This document shows, piece after piece, positions 1 to 9,119 of a stretch of 53,484 bases of DNA. The notes under the pieces are model-generated. The model did not search any database. It was given only the letters and a program-made list of their open reading frames with translations, and was not told where the DNA came from. Source of the DNA: JALCSJ01 sp036788835 (GTDB lineage Bacteria; Bacillota; Negativicutes; Acidaminococcales; Acidaminococcaceae); the NCBI GenBank assembly GCA_036788835.1, contig DAIQMR010000014.1, positions 1-53,484 on the forward strand. Reading direction: 5' to 3'. The position numbers were made by a program, and so were the translations under genes. Every line of letters begins with the position of its first letter. Position 1 is the stretch's first letter.

Positions 1-69
1 TTATAGCATAATATAGCAAAAACACACGAAAAAATACAGGATTTTCCGATTTTTTTTCTTCTAATAGGG

Positions 70-75
70 TATAAT
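70..75 (+). promoter_or_regulatory. Candidate -10 box upstream of the HD-domain gene
   Basis: A perfect TATAAT lies 75 bases before the first gene. No convincing -35 hexamer is found 16-18 bases upstream; that position is in an A/T-rich run. The start of the window truncates the context, so this is only a candidate. Confidence 0.35.
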
Positions 76-149
76 ATAGTTATAGCGTTGCTTTAGTCGG
101 CCGACGTTCTGCCGCTGAGTATATTTTTGGTAAGGAGAGGGAGTGTCTT

Positions 150-1373
150 ATGAAGGGAAAACCTGCTGATATTGTATTGCCGAAAGATTTATTGGAATTT
201 ATGTATGAAGCAGCTCACATTCAACGCTGGAATGACCATATTAGGCCCCAGGGTTTCACAGAACTGGACAAACAGGCTCATAAAATGATGATTCTTTACG
301 TGCTGGCTCGTTATGAAGAGCAGGACCACGGTGCCGAACTAGATTGGCAGGAATTAATCGAAGGCGGGATTTTCGAGTTTCTTCATAGAATCATTCTCAC
401 TGATATTAAGCCTCCCATTTTTCACGAATTGATGCGTAAAAGAGGGCCTGAACTGAATAAATGGGTTTATACAGAAATGGTAGAGCGGATTCCTTCTTTG
501 GCAGGGTCTGCCTTCCTGGAAAGAATGCGTATTTATTTTGATAAAAACACCCATCCCTTGGAAAAGAAAATTATCAGCGCGGCCCATTATCTGGCTACCG
601 AATGGGAATTTCGCATTGTGTACCACTTGAACCAAGGAATTTATGGGGTAGAAGAAATCAAGGAAGCAATCGCCGAAGAGGTAGAGGAATATAGTGACTT
701 AGCCGGTGTGCAAAAAATTGCTTTAAACAGCAAAACAAGAAAATTCGTGGATTTAATAGGCAAGCTGCGCTTTCAGGAGAGATGGTCCCAATCTCCCAGG
801 GTACCGGAAACTTCCGTAATGGGGCACGTGATGATAGTGGCTGTCCTGTCCTATTTCTGTGCATTGTCTATAGGGGCCTGCAAACAAAGGCTGGTCAACG
901 ACTTTCTGGGCGGTTTGTGGCATGATTTGCCGGAAGTGCTGACCAGAGATATTATTTCGCCTATTAAGCGTTCTGTGGAAGGGCTGGATGAAATAATTAA
1001 GGAAATTGAACAGCGTCAGCTGGAGGAACAGCTTCTGCCCCTGCTGCCGGTTCAGTGGCATAAAGATATAATCAATTATACGGTTGACGAATTTGACAAT
1101 AAAATAGTGGTAAAAGGGCAGAGTAAGGTAGTTAAAGGGGATATTACAGCCCAATATAATCAGGACAGGTATTCTCCTGTAGATGGCCGGATAATCAGGG
1201 GATGTGACCATTTGGCAGCTTTTATGGAAGCCTGGTTATCCATTCAGTATGGTATTACTTCCCTGCATTTAGCAGGAGCGGTTAAGTCGTTGCCTAAGCA
1301 GTATACGGGTAAGATTGTGGGTGGTGTAAATTTTGGCAAAATTTATGCACAGTTCTTTACAAAAAAACATTAA
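150..1373 (+). CDS. HD-domain phosphohydrolase (YfbR-like)
   Basis: Predicted soluble metal-dependent phosphohydrolase of 407 residues. The C-terminal half shows the HD-superfamily pattern seen in YfbR-type 5'-deoxynucleotidases: His226, the His258-Asp259 pair, Glu262 and Asp267 (motif WHDLPEVLTRD), and a later Asp353 in GCDHLAAF. These would bind a divalent metal and a phosphate ester. The N-terminal 200 residues are helical and carry no motif I recognise, so the protein is about twice the length of YfbR and may be a two-lobed variant. The ATG is preceded by a purine-rich GGAGAGGGAG sequence. The substrate cannot be deduced; nucleotide monophosphates are the family precedent. It appears monocistronic, because gdhA has its own promoter. 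Confidence 0.7.
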   Translation: MKGKPADIVLPKDLLEFMYEAAHIQRWNDHIRPQGFTELDKQAHKMMILYVLARYEEQDHGAELDWQELIEGGIFEFLHRIILTDIKPPIFHELMRKRGPELNKWVYTEMVERIPSLAGSAFLERMRIYFDKNTHPLEKKIISAAHYLATEWEFRIVYHLNQGIYGVEEIKEAIAEEVEEYSDLAGVQKIALNSKTRKFVDLIGKLRFQERWSQSPRVPETSVMGHVMIVAVLSYFCALSIGACKQRLVNDFLGGLWHDLPEVLTRDIISPIKRSVEGLDEIIKEIEQRQLEEQLLPLLPVQWHKDIINYTVDEFDNKIVVKGQSKVVKGDITAQYNQDRYSPVDGRIIRGCDHLAAFMEAWLSIQYGITSLHLAGAVKSLPKQYTGKIVGGVNFGKIYAQFFTKKH

Positions 1374-1413
1374 AAACCCTTTTTTAGGAGGTGAAAAAGA
1401 AAATTGCACAAAA

Positions 1414-1465
1414 TTGTATACAAAATACAAAAAAGTGCGCACAAGGGAATTTTTGGTGTTATAAT
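1414..1465 (+). promoter_or_regulatory. gdhA promoter region with TTGTATACAA palindrome
   Basis: A TATAAT -10 sits at 1460-1465, with only a weak -35 (TGCGCA-like) before it. A perfect 10-base palindrome, TTGTATACAA, lies at 1414-1423, about 37 bases upstream of the -10. This half-site style is typical of GntR/FadR-family operators. The weak -35 together with an upstream palindrome would suit a regulated or activator-dependent promoter. No regulator gene is adjacent, so the binding protein is unknown. Confidence 0.5.
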
Positions 1466-1512
1466 GTACTCGTAAGGTTCACTAAACACTATATTTTAGG
1501 AGGCGTTACACG

Positions 1513-2751
1513 ATGAGTTTATTTGAAATGGCAAAGATTCCTATGGAAAAAGCAAGCAAGTTGATTAACCTGGATCCTAATGCAAAGGCTGTTATCGAGC
1601 AACCTGAGCGCACAGTAGAGGTTAGCATCCCTGTTAGAATGGATGACGGTACTACAAAGGTATTTACCGGTTATCGTTCTTTGAACAGTACTATCCTTGG
1701 TCCTGGAAAAGGTGGCGTGCGTTTTCATCAGAACGTTTGCTTAGATGAAGTTAAGACTTTAGGCTTCTGGATGACTTGCAAATGCGCTATTGCAGGACTG
1801 CCTTACGGCGGCGGCAAAGGCGGCGTAGTTGTTGATCCCAGAACAGTATCCACCGGCGAATTGGAAAGAATTACCCGTGGTTACATTGACAGAATCGCTC
1901 CTCTTATCGGCGAGAAGAAAGATATTCCTGCTCCTGATATGAATACCAATGCTCAAATCATGGCTTGGATGATGGATGAATTCAGCAAGATTAACTGCCA
2001 ATACTGCCCCGGCTTCATTACCGGCAAAGCAGTAAGCATGGGCGGTTCTTTGGGCAGAACTTCTGCTACCGGCCGTGGTGTTATCACCGCAGTTTGCGAA
2101 GCTTTGAAGAAGAAGAATATCCCTGTTAATGGCGCTACTGTTGCTATCCAAGGTTTTGGTAACGTAGGTAGCTGGACTGCTAAATGCGCTAAGGCTGTAG
2201 GTCTGAAGATTGTCGCTATCAGCGATATCAGCGGCGGTTTGGTTGATCCTAATGGTTTTGATCCTGATAAACTGGAAGCATATGCTAAGACTAACAAAGG
2301 CGTTATCGCCGGCTATCCCGGTGCTAAAGCTATCAGCGGCGAAGAAGTTTTGGAACAAGACGTTACCGTTTTGATTCCTGCTGCTATGGAATTACAAATT
2401 ACCGGCAAGAATGCTGATAAGATTAAAGCTAAGATTGTTGTTGAAGCTGCTAACGGTCCTACCGATGCTGATGCAGATGTTATCTTGGAGAAGAAGGGTA
2501 TCCCCGTTGTTCCCGATGTATTGGCTAACGGCGGCGGCGTAACTGTTTCCTACTTTGAATGGGTACAAAACCTGTACAGATATTTCTGGACTGAAGAAGA
2601 AGTTGTTGAAAGACAAGAGAAGATGATGGTTAAAGCCTTCAACAAGATTTATGATGCTGCTGAAAAGTATCATACTACTATGCGTGTTGGCGCATACATT
2701 GTTGCTCTGGAAGCTTTGGCTGAACCGATTAAGATGCGCGGTATCATCTAA
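1513..2751 (+). CDS. gdhA: Glutamate dehydrogenase
   Basis: Catalyses reversible oxidative deamination of glutamate to 2-oxoglutarate and ammonia in the cytoplasm. The 412-residue length fits the hexameric GDH family (GluD/GudB type). The substrate-binding motif PYGGGKGGV places the catalytic lysine at about 102, followed by the catalytic Asp at about 142 (PAPDMNT). The Rossmann nucleotide site is GFGNVGSW near 214-221. Cofactor preference (NAD versus NADP) is inferred as NAD from resemblance to Firmicute enzymes and is not proven. An AGGAGG-like site precedes the ATG. The gene stands alone between its own promoter and a strong terminator. Highly biased codon use suggests high expression, as expected in amino-acid fermenters. 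Confidence 0.93.
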   Translation: MSLFEMAKIPMEKASKLINLDPNAKAVIEQPERTVEVSIPVRMDDGTTKVFTGYRSLNSTILGPGKGGVRFHQNVCLDEVKTLGFWMTCKCAIAGLPYGGGKGGVVVDPRTVSTGELERITRGYIDRIAPLIGEKKDIPAPDMNTNAQIMAWMMDEFSKINCQYCPGFITGKAVSMGGSLGRTSATGRGVITAVCEALKKKNIPVNGATVAIQGFGNVGSWTAKCAKAVGLKIVAISDISGGLVDPNGFDPDKLEAYAKTNKGVIAGYPGAKAISGEEVLEQDVTVLIPAAMELQITGKNADKIKAKIVVEAANGPTDADADVILEKKGIPVVPDVLANGGGVTVSYFEWVQNLYRYFWTEEEVVERQEKMMVKAFNKIYDAAEKYHTTMRVGAYIVALEALAEPIKMRGII

Positions 2752-2766
2752 TATTCACAGCATAAT

Positions 2767-2800
2767 AAAAGCAGGCTATCAATCGATAGCCTGCTTTTTT
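2767..2800 (+). terminator. Rho-independent terminator of gdhA
   Basis: A perfect 10-bp stem (GCAGGCTATC pairing with GATAGCCTGC) with loop AATC is followed by six T, 20 bases after the gdhA stop. Confidence 0.95.
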
Positions 2801-2871
2801 ACGCAAATTTTTCAACTGCGGAAAAGCAACTGCAAAATTATATCCGTCAGCTGCTTTTAACTTTTTACCTG

Positions 2872-2917
2872 GGCAGGGAGTCTAGGAGTTCTAAGGCAGG
2901 GAGTCTAGGAGTTCTAA
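2872..2917. repeat. Two-copy perfect 23-bp tandem repeat
   Basis: The 23-bp unit GGCAGGGAGTCTAGGAGTTC+TAA occurs twice head to tail (2872-2894 and 2895-2917) without a mismatch. It lies in the 314-bp non-coding gap between gdhA and the FG-GAP gene. Apart from the gdhA terminator and a promoter near 3030, nothing else is recognisable in this gap. Each unit contains a CTAG core. Confidence 0.9.
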
Positions 2918-3005
2918 AGAGGTACCGTCTGTGAAGGAGACACGGATAATATTTTCTTGGAAGGTGAGACCAATGTTTCTTTAATTGTATTATTTTTAAT
3001 TTCCC

Positions 3006-3035
3006 TGTCTCAAAGTAAAAATTTCATTGTATAAT
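3006..3035 (+). promoter_or_regulatory. Candidate promoter of the FG-GAP protein gene
   Basis: A perfect TATAAT at 3030-3035 lies 31 bases before the ATG. The -35 (TGTCTC, 18-base spacer) is poor, so strength is uncertain. Confidence 0.45.
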
Positions 3036-3065
3036 AAGTAAATAGAAAATTGTGGAGGTTATGGG

Positions 3066-4580
3066 ATGATTAAGAGAAATTTTCCAAAAAATTTTATAGC
3101 TTTTGGTTTAGCTGCAGCATTAAGTTTGTCCCTTTATTCAATGACAGAAGGCGCACCGGTGCCGGAGACACATAAAGGGTCGGAGCCTAGAACAGCACAG
3201 GCTACCAATGTGCCTGTAAAACATATAGAGAAACCTAAGGTAAGAATGGTTAAGCCTACCCTGCAAAGAGGCCAAGTGGTTAGTCAGGTTATGGGTGATG
3301 TAGACGGGGACGGAAAAGTCGAGCAGGTTATGCTGATGGGCAATCCTGTAGTGGAAAGTTCCAGCTACATGGGAGATTTATATGTGGTCAGCAAAGACCC
3401 TGCTACAGATAAAATCAAAGGTTTTATCAGGCCGAAAGATTTAGGCGGCTATAATGCTTATCTGGCCTTGACAGATGTGACCGGCAATGATGTTCAGAAT
3501 GTGCTGGTGACGGCGCCCTCAGGAGGCAAAGAAGGCGTGGCGGATTATCGCATCTTGGATTTTAGCGGTTCGGAACCCAGAGAGATATTTACCAAAGATG
3601 ATAATCGGGGCGTTACTGTGCTGGGAACATTCCTGCCGGATTTTAAAGCTAAGCTGTATTTTCCTTCCATAGACAAGGAAATAATTGTTGATCTGGCTGA
3701 CGAAAGGGACAAGTACGAACACCTTAATGTCTATAATGAGGACGGGTCTCTCAAAGCTTCAGGCATAGAGCCTTCTGCCCAGGAACTGAGCAGCTTGATT
3801 ACTTTAGATTTAAACGGAGACGGCATAGATGATGTTGTCACTACCCAAAAAGTAGTGGGTACAGCCAATGCCAATGTGCTGGGAGATATACGGGCTGTCT
3901 GGGAATATAGGGCAGGAACCTGGCAGCAGAAAGATGTTTCTTTCCGTACTAATTTATATGCGAAGAAAACCTTTAATACCAATCTGCCGGTTAAAGGCCT
4001 TGGCGGCTATGAGATTACCGAACAAAGGGCTCAGCTGGGCAATAACGTGGTGACATATCCCCGCTTCCTAAAAATAGTAGGGGCTCAGCAGTGGAAGATA
4101 AATTCTCAACTGGAAAATTTTGCTAAAAATGTTTTGGATGAGGTGCGTAAGGGCGGCCAAGTTGAACTAAATTATGAAGTAAAATATGCAGGAGAAAAAT
4201 ACGCCAGCATTTTGTTAAGGGGAACCGTGGTGAAGGAAAACACAAGCACCCCTGTTTTAGAAGCCTATAATTTTGCGCTGGCCACTGGAGAAGATATGCC
4301 CCTGAACAAAATGGTACGGCCTTTTGGAGCATTTTGGAATAAGGCTAAGGGGTTAATTGCCAAAGAAAATATCGTGTTCACCAAAGATGACATTTATGGA
4401 TACTATTATGATGGAAATGTTCTGGGACTTCTTTACCAAGATGGGAAAGAGTTCGATATAGAGCCGGAAGTTTATGGTATTTATCTGGGCAAGAATATAT
4501 TAGGTGAAAAAATAGTGACTGACCAGTCAATAAAAGAAAACAAGAGTAAAAAAGAGGAAAAAGCAGAAATAAAGAAATAA
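3066..4580 (+). CDS. Secreted FG-GAP/VCBS-like repeat protein
   Basis: Exported 504-residue protein of unknown function. The N-terminus has basic residues followed by a hydrophobic stretch (about residues 10-24) and a small-residue region near 27-31, which fits a Sec signal peptide. Two calcium-loop-like motifs are visible: DVDGDGKVE at about 78-86 and DLNGDGIDD at about 248-256. Such motifs occur in FG-GAP/VCBS beta-propeller repeats, and the region between them is beta-rich. The C-terminus is a Lys/Glu tail. GGAGG lies 7 bases before the ATG. An inverted repeat and the RND operon promoter follow directly. A periplasmic or surface role is inferred from the signal peptide; no enzymatic motif was seen. 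Confidence 0.65.
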   Translation: MIKRNFPKNFIAFGLAAALSLSLYSMTEGAPVPETHKGSEPRTAQATNVPVKHIEKPKVRMVKPTLQRGQVVSQVMGDVDGDGKVEQVMLMGNPVVESSSYMGDLYVVSKDPATDKIKGFIRPKDLGGYNAYLALTDVTGNDVQNVLVTAPSGGKEGVADYRILDFSGSEPREIFTKDDNRGVTVLGTFLPDFKAKLYFPSIDKEIIVDLADERDKYEHLNVYNEDGSLKASGIEPSAQELSSLITLDLNGDGIDDVVTTQKVVGTANANVLGDIRAVWEYRAGTWQQKDVSFRTNLYAKKTFNTNLPVKGLGGYEITEQRAQLGNNVVTYPRFLKIVGAQQWKINSQLENFAKNVLDEVRKGGQVELNYEVKYAGEKYASILLRGTVVKENTSTPVLEAYNFALATGEDMPLNKMVRPFGAFWNKAKGLIAKENIVFTKDDIYGYYYDGNVLGLLYQDGKEFDIEPEVYGIYLGKNILGEKIVTDQSIKENKSKKEEKAEIKK

Positions 4581-4581
4581 A

Positions 4582-4626
4582 AGCCTAAAATCGGGAATTG
4601 CAACTTGAAACATGTTAGGCTATAAT
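4582..4626 (+). promoter_or_regulatory. Promoter of the RND pump operon with flanking inverted repeat
   Basis: TTGCAA (4598-4603) and a perfect TATAAT (4621-4626) are separated by exactly 17 bases. A 7-bp inverted repeat, AGCCTAA (4582-4588) and TTAGGCT (4615-4621), brackets the -35 and abuts the -10. It could be a weak terminator of the previous gene or an operator. The transcript would have a leader of about 105 nt. Confidence 0.75.
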
Positions 4627-4675
4627 GAATAAGATTCAGACTTTTACTATAGCGATATTATGACAGGCGTTTGTA

Positions 4676-4689
4676 ATTATCGAGATAAT
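4676..4689. promoter_or_regulatory. Palindrome in RND operon leader, operator candidate
   Basis: ATTATC-GA-GATAAT is a perfect dyad about 50 bases downstream of the promoter and 50 bases before the adaptor start. RND operons are commonly repressed by TetR-family proteins binding such dyads. No regulator gene lies nearby, so the assignment is speculative. Confidence 0.35.
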
Positions 4690-4738
4690 CGTTTTAGTCA
4701 CGAAATGAAAATATAGGTTTTTCTAGGAGGTTGCAGGA

Positions 4739-5887
4739 ATGATTGCAAAAAAGAAAATTTTAGCTATGGGCCTAGCGTGTTTGTTTGTTATGAACTTGGC
4801 GGGCTGCGGCAAGAAAGCTGCTCAAACAGGTGCTAAAGAAGTGAATGTCAAAGCCATGAAGGTCATTAAAAGGGATACTCCCTTGACATATGATTACACT
4901 GGTTTTGTTGAAGCTAAAGATGAAGTACAGATTAAATCCAGAGTTACAGGTACTATTGTACAAAAGCTGGTTAACGGCGGTGACGTAGTGGAAGCCGGAC
5001 AGCTTCTGTATGTTATCGATCCCAGAAATTACCAGAATACTGTCTTACAAGCTCAGGCTAACCTGGCTAATGCTCAGGCCAATCTGGCTAATGTCCAAAG
5101 AGACCAGGCTCGTTATCAGACCTTGTATAATCAAGGAGCTGTGGCAAAACAAACTTTGGATAATTACAATATGCAGCTGCAGCAGGCTCAGGGAACAGTT
5201 GCTGCTCAAGAGGCGCTGGTTGCTTCTGCCCAGGTAGATATGGGAGAAACTAATATAGTAGCTCCTTTCGCCGGCAAAGTGGATACTAACTGCTTGAACG
5301 AAGGTACTGTAGTTACGGCTCAGAACACTGTACTTACTTCTATTTCTAATAGTGACCCAATGAGAGTTAAGTTCTCCTTGGCAGAAAATGATTACTTGAA
5401 ATTAATGAATGGCAATACAGCCAATGGAGGAGAATTAAAAGATATTAGCCTGCAATTAAGTGACGGAAGTGTTTATCCCCAAAAAGGCATAGTCAATCAG
5501 GTAGACAGAAGCGTGGACAGCACTACAGGAACGTTGACATTAAAGGCTCAGTTCCCCAATCCTACAGGAGTATTGCTGCCGGGTATGTTTGCCCGTATTA
5601 CGGTCGTTGGTGCTGTGAGACCTAATGCTATTTTAATTCCTCAACGTGCTGTAACAGATTTAATGTATAAACATTTTGTTAATGTTATTACAGGTGATAA
5701 CAAGATTGAAATGCGTGAAGTACAATTAGGCGTTAGGATAGGCAGATTGTGGATGGTAGAAAGTGGCTTGGACGGCACTGAAACTATTGTTGTAGAAGGA
5801 ACACAAAAGGTGGCTAAAGGCAGTTCCGTAAAACCACAAATGATTACGGAAAAAGATCTGGAAACCGGAGATACTAAAGCCAACTAA
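4739..5887 (+). CDS. RND efflux periplasmic adaptor lipoprotein (AcrA/MexA family)
   Basis: Membrane-fusion subunit of a tripartite efflux pump, linking the inner-membrane RND transporter to an outer-membrane channel. At 382 residues it matches AcrA/MexA. A lipoprotein signal peptide ends in the lipobox LAGC with acceptor Cys23. Next come the first beta-barrel/lipoyl half (VQIKSRVTGTIV), an alpha-helical hairpin rich in A/N/Q repeats (about 100-170), the second lipoyl half (ETNIVAPFAGKV) and the beta-barrel and membrane-proximal domains. AGGAGG precedes the ATG. It is 45 bases from the pump gene and certainly in the same operon. An outer-membrane anchored efflux system implies a diderm cell. 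No TolC-like gene follows. Confidence 0.92.
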   Translation: MIAKKKILAMGLACLFVMNLAGCGKKAAQTGAKEVNVKAMKVIKRDTPLTYDYTGFVEAKDEVQIKSRVTGTIVQKLVNGGDVVEAGQLLYVIDPRNYQNTVLQAQANLANAQANLANVQRDQARYQTLYNQGAVAKQTLDNYNMQLQQAQGTVAAQEALVASAQVDMGETNIVAPFAGKVDTNCLNEGTVVTAQNTVLTSISNSDPMRVKFSLAENDYLKLMNGNTANGGELKDISLQLSDGSVYPQKGIVNQVDRSVDSTTGTLTLKAQFPNPTGVLLPGMFARITVVGAVRPNAILIPQRAVTDLMYKHFVNVITGDNKIEMREVQLGVRIGRLWMVESGLDGTETIVVEGTQKVAKGSSVKPQMITEKDLETGDTKAN

Positions 5888-5932
5888 ATGTTTCTTGTTA
5901 CAAAAGTAGTGGAAAAAATGGAGGTATAAATT

Positions 5933-8900
5933 GTGGCAAAGTTCTTTATTGATCATCCTGTGTTTGCCTGTGTGCTGTCAGTAATAATTGCCTTGGTTGG
6001 CGTTATTTCTGCATATAATTTGCCTGTTGCCCAGTATCCGCAGATTTCTAATCCCCGTGTTCGGGTAAGTACCAACTATGTTGGTGCCAATGCGGAGGTT
6101 GTAGAACAGTCTGTAGCTCAGGCTATTGAAAAAAAAGTTAACGGCGTAGATAAAATGATAGATATGCGTTCTACCAGTGATAATAATGGTAACTATGCAC
6201 TGGAAGTAATGTTCGATTTGAGCGCTGATCCTGATATGTCTACGGTAAAGGTACAGAACCGTGTGTCTCAGGCTAACTCTTCTTTACCAACAGAAGTTAC
6301 TGCTTATGGTGTTAATACTACCAAACAGTCAGCAGAAACTATTATGTATTTTTCTTTGACTTCACCTAATCATACCTACGATTCTCTGTTCTTGAAGAAC
6401 TATGGCGCAACTCACTTTGTTGATGCTTTGAAACGTGTTGATGGTGTTTCCGAAGTTAATGAATTCGGCCCGGAGCTTTCTATGCGTATTTGGCTGAATC
6501 CGCAAAAAATGGCTCAGCTTGGCATTACTGCTACCGATGTGAGCAGTGCTATTAAGAGTCAGAGTGTTCAGGCTCCCGTTGGTTCCATTGGTGCCAGACC
6601 TACTGAGCAAGAACAGGAATTCCAATATTCGGCTCGTGTAAAGGGGCGTTTGGAAACTCCTGAAGAATTCGGCAATATTATTTTAAGCAATGTTAATGGT
6701 TCTGTTTTAAAATTAAAAGATGTGGCTCGTATTGAATTAGGGCCTCGTGATGATACTATCGTTGGTAAACTGGATGGGCAGAGTTCTGTAATTTATCCTA
6801 TTTACCTTAATACCGATGCCAATGCTTTAACATCTGTCGCTAAAGTAAAACAAGTTTTAGCCGAGGCAGAAAAAGATTTCCCGCCTGACATGAAGTTAAC
6901 TATCGTACAAGATAACACCGACTATGTAAAAGAGTCCTTGGCTGAAGTGGGTTATACCTTCATGGAAACCCTGATTCTGGTTGTGCTGATTACTTGGTTA
7001 TTCTTACAAAGCTGGCGTGCTACCTTGGTGCCTACTTTGGCTATTCCTGTTTCTTTGCTAGGCACTTTTGGCTCCTTCATTATTTTTGGTTTTACCATCA
7101 ATACCCTGACGCTGTTTGCTTTGGTGCTAGCCATTGGTATAGTTGTTGATGATGCTATCGTTGTGGTAGAGGCTGTAGAACATAATATTGAGGCCTATGG
7201 CATGTCGCCTAAAGAAGCAACCTATCGGGCTATGCAGGAAGTTTCCGGTCCTATTGTGGCTACGGCTTTCGTGCTGTTGGCAGTATTTTTGCCTGTAGCT
7301 TTCTTGGGCGGCACTACCGGCGTATTGTATAAGCAGTTTGCATTAACAATTACCGTGGCCTTGACCTTGTCCGCTGTAGTTGCTTTGTCACTAAGCCCGG
7401 CTGTTTGCTCTCTGGTATTAAAACCGAAAACGGCAAGAAGTGATAAAGGTATTATTAACAAGGTGTTCAATAGGTTTGATAAAATAATTGTTGAATACAC
7501 CGGCAAATATGCAACAGTGGTAAAACAACTATTACGCTTTTTCCGAGTGAGTATGTGTAGTTTACTTATTATAGCTGTTTTGATTGTAGGCTTCTTTAAG
7601 ATGATACCTAGCGGTTTCGTTCCTGATGAAGACCAGAGCTTTGCTATGGTTACCTTCTCGTTGCCGGAATCAGCTTCTTCTAATAGAACTATCCAGATTA
7701 TGGATGAATTAGAGAAGAAAGTAGCGGCTATCCCCGGCGTAAAACATGTTATTGAAATAGCAGGTATGGATGTTTTGTCCATGGCCCGCAAACCGAATGC
7801 TGGTATGGTTACCGTTAAAGCTGATGATTTGAGCAAAAGAACTACTGCGGATCTGGGTATTAAGAGCATTATCAATAAAGCTAACGCTTTGGGCTCCCAA
7901 ACTCCTGCGGCCAATGTTATGGCTTTTAATGCGGCTACCTTGCCCGGTATGTCCAGTACAGGTTCTTTGAGCTTATACATTATGGATATGACCGGTGTCA
8001 CTACGGATCAGATGGCTACCGATGTCAGGAAATTGTTAGGGCCTTTGAATAAGAGACCGGAAATAGCGGTGGCTTACAGTACTTTCAGCAACGATACTCC
8101 TTCCTATCAATTTGATGTGGATAGAGAAAAGGCCGAAAGCTTAAATGTACCGATTTCTTCCGTGTTTACAACCTTACAGGCTTACTTGGGAGGCTCGGAA
8201 GTTAACGACTTCAACAGGTTTGGCCAGACCTGGAAAGTGGTTATGCAGGCGGAGGCTCCTTATAGAACTGATACTACTGCTTTAAGCTCTTTGTTTGTCA
8301 GAAGCAATGATGGTGCCATGGTTCCTTTGAATACCTTGGTAAAGAGTAAACCTATTTCTGCCGCCTCTGCTATTTCTAGATTCAATGGTGTAAAGGGTGC
8401 TAAGATTGCCGGTTCTCCTGCTCCAGGATATAGTACAGGTCAAGCTATGTCCGCTGTGGAAGAAGTTTTGGCAGAGAATTTGCCCAATGATTATACCTAT
8501 CAGTGGACGGATCAGAGCCGTGAAGAAAAATCTTCCGGCAGCAGTTCTATGATGGTCTTCGGTATTTCATTGGTATTCGTATTCTTGGTGCTGGCTGCTT
8601 TGTACGAAAGCTGGTCGCTGCCTTTGGCAATCATTCTGGCAGTACCTGCGGCAGTACTGGGTACCGTATCTTTACAGTATTTCAGAGGACTCCAGAGCGA
8701 CGTTTACATGCAGATTGGTATGATTGTGCTGATTGGTTTGTCAGCCAAGACATCTATTTTGATTGTAGAGTATGCCAAGATGAACGTAGATAATGGCAAG
8801 GCCGTTTTACCTTCCATTATGGATGCTGTGAGAGTGCGTTTCAGAGCTATTTTGATGACTGCATTCTCTACCATTATTGGTGCTGTGCCTTTGGCATTCG

Positions 8901-9106
8901 CTACCGGCGCCGGCGCAGGCAGCCGTGTTTCCATTGGTACTGCTATTATCGGCGGCATGACCATCGGTATTTTCTACAGTCTGTTCTTCGTTCCTGTGCT
9001 GTTCCTGGTAATACAAAAGATTTTCCATAGAAAGAATCCTATGGGAGATATTAATGAGGAAATAAATGGCAATCCGGATAGTAAGCCGGCCGAAGATGTG
9101 AAGTAA
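5933..9106 (+). CDS. RND multidrug efflux transporter (AcrB/HAE1 family)
   Basis: Proton-driven inner-membrane exporter of hydrophobic drugs or toxic amphiphiles; 1057 residues, like AcrB (about 1049). The N-terminus (FFIDHPVFACVLSV) is typical of HAE1 pumps. The TM4 proton-relay pair is present as Asp406-Asp407 (GIVVDDAIVVVEA), and the TM10 lysine as Lys939 (GLSAKTSILIVEYAK). Two large periplasmic loops follow TM1 and TM7. Start is GTG, with GGAGG 8 bases upstream. The operon ends in a strong terminator just after it. The substrate range cannot be read from sequence. The outer-membrane partner must be encoded elsewhere. Confidence 0.95.
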   Translation: MAKFFIDHPVFACVLSVIIALVGVISAYNLPVAQYPQISNPRVRVSTNYVGANAEVVEQSVAQAIEKKVNGVDKMIDMRSTSDNNGNYALEVMFDLSADPDMSTVKVQNRVSQANSSLPTEVTAYGVNTTKQSAETIMYFSLTSPNHTYDSLFLKNYGATHFVDALKRVDGVSEVNEFGPELSMRIWLNPQKMAQLGITATDVSSAIKSQSVQAPVGSIGARPTEQEQEFQYSARVKGRLETPEEFGNIILSNVNGSVLKLKDVARIELGPRDDTIVGKLDGQSSVIYPIYLNTDANALTSVAKVKQVLAEAEKDFPPDMKLTIVQDNTDYVKESLAEVGYTFMETLILVVLITWLFLQSWRATLVPTLAIPVSLLGTFGSFIIFGFTINTLTLFALVLAIGIVVDDAIVVVEAVEHNIEAYGMSPKEATYRAMQEVSGPIVATAFVLLAVFLPVAFLGGTTGVLYKQFALTITVALTLSAVVALSLSPAVCSLVLKPKTARSDKGIINKVFNRFDKIIVEYTGKYATVVKQLLRFFRVSMCSLLIIAVLIVGFFKMIPSGFVPDEDQSFAMVTFSLPESASSNRTIQIMDELEKKVAAIPGVKHVIEIAGMDVLSMARKPNAGMVTVKADDLSKRTTADLGIKSIINKANALGSQTPAANVMAFNAATLPGMSSTGSLSLYIMDMTGVTTDQMATDVRKLLGPLNKRPEIAVAYSTFSNDTPSYQFDVDREKAESLNVPISSVFTTLQAYLGGSEVNDFNRFGQTWKVVMQAEAPYRTDTTALSSLFVRSNDGAMVPLNTLVKSKPISAASAISRFNGVKGAKIAGSPAPGYSTGQAMSAVEEVLAENLPNDYTYQWTDQSREEKSSGSSSMMVFGISLVFVFLVLAALYESWSLPLAIILAVPAAVLGTVSLQYFRGLQSDVYMQIGMIVLIGLSAKTSILIVEYAKMNVDNGKAVLPSIMDAVRVRFRAILMTAFSTIIGAVPLAFATGAGAGSRVSIGTAIIGGMTIGIFYSLFFVPVLFLVIQKIFHRKNPMGDINEEINGNPDSKPAEDVK

Positions 9107-9119
9107 ATGTTAATAAAAA

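Noticed and set aside
7222..8001. 259-codon reverse frame within the RND transporter
   Set aside because: It lies wholly inside the well-supported pump gene, with no ribosome site and no recognisable protein.
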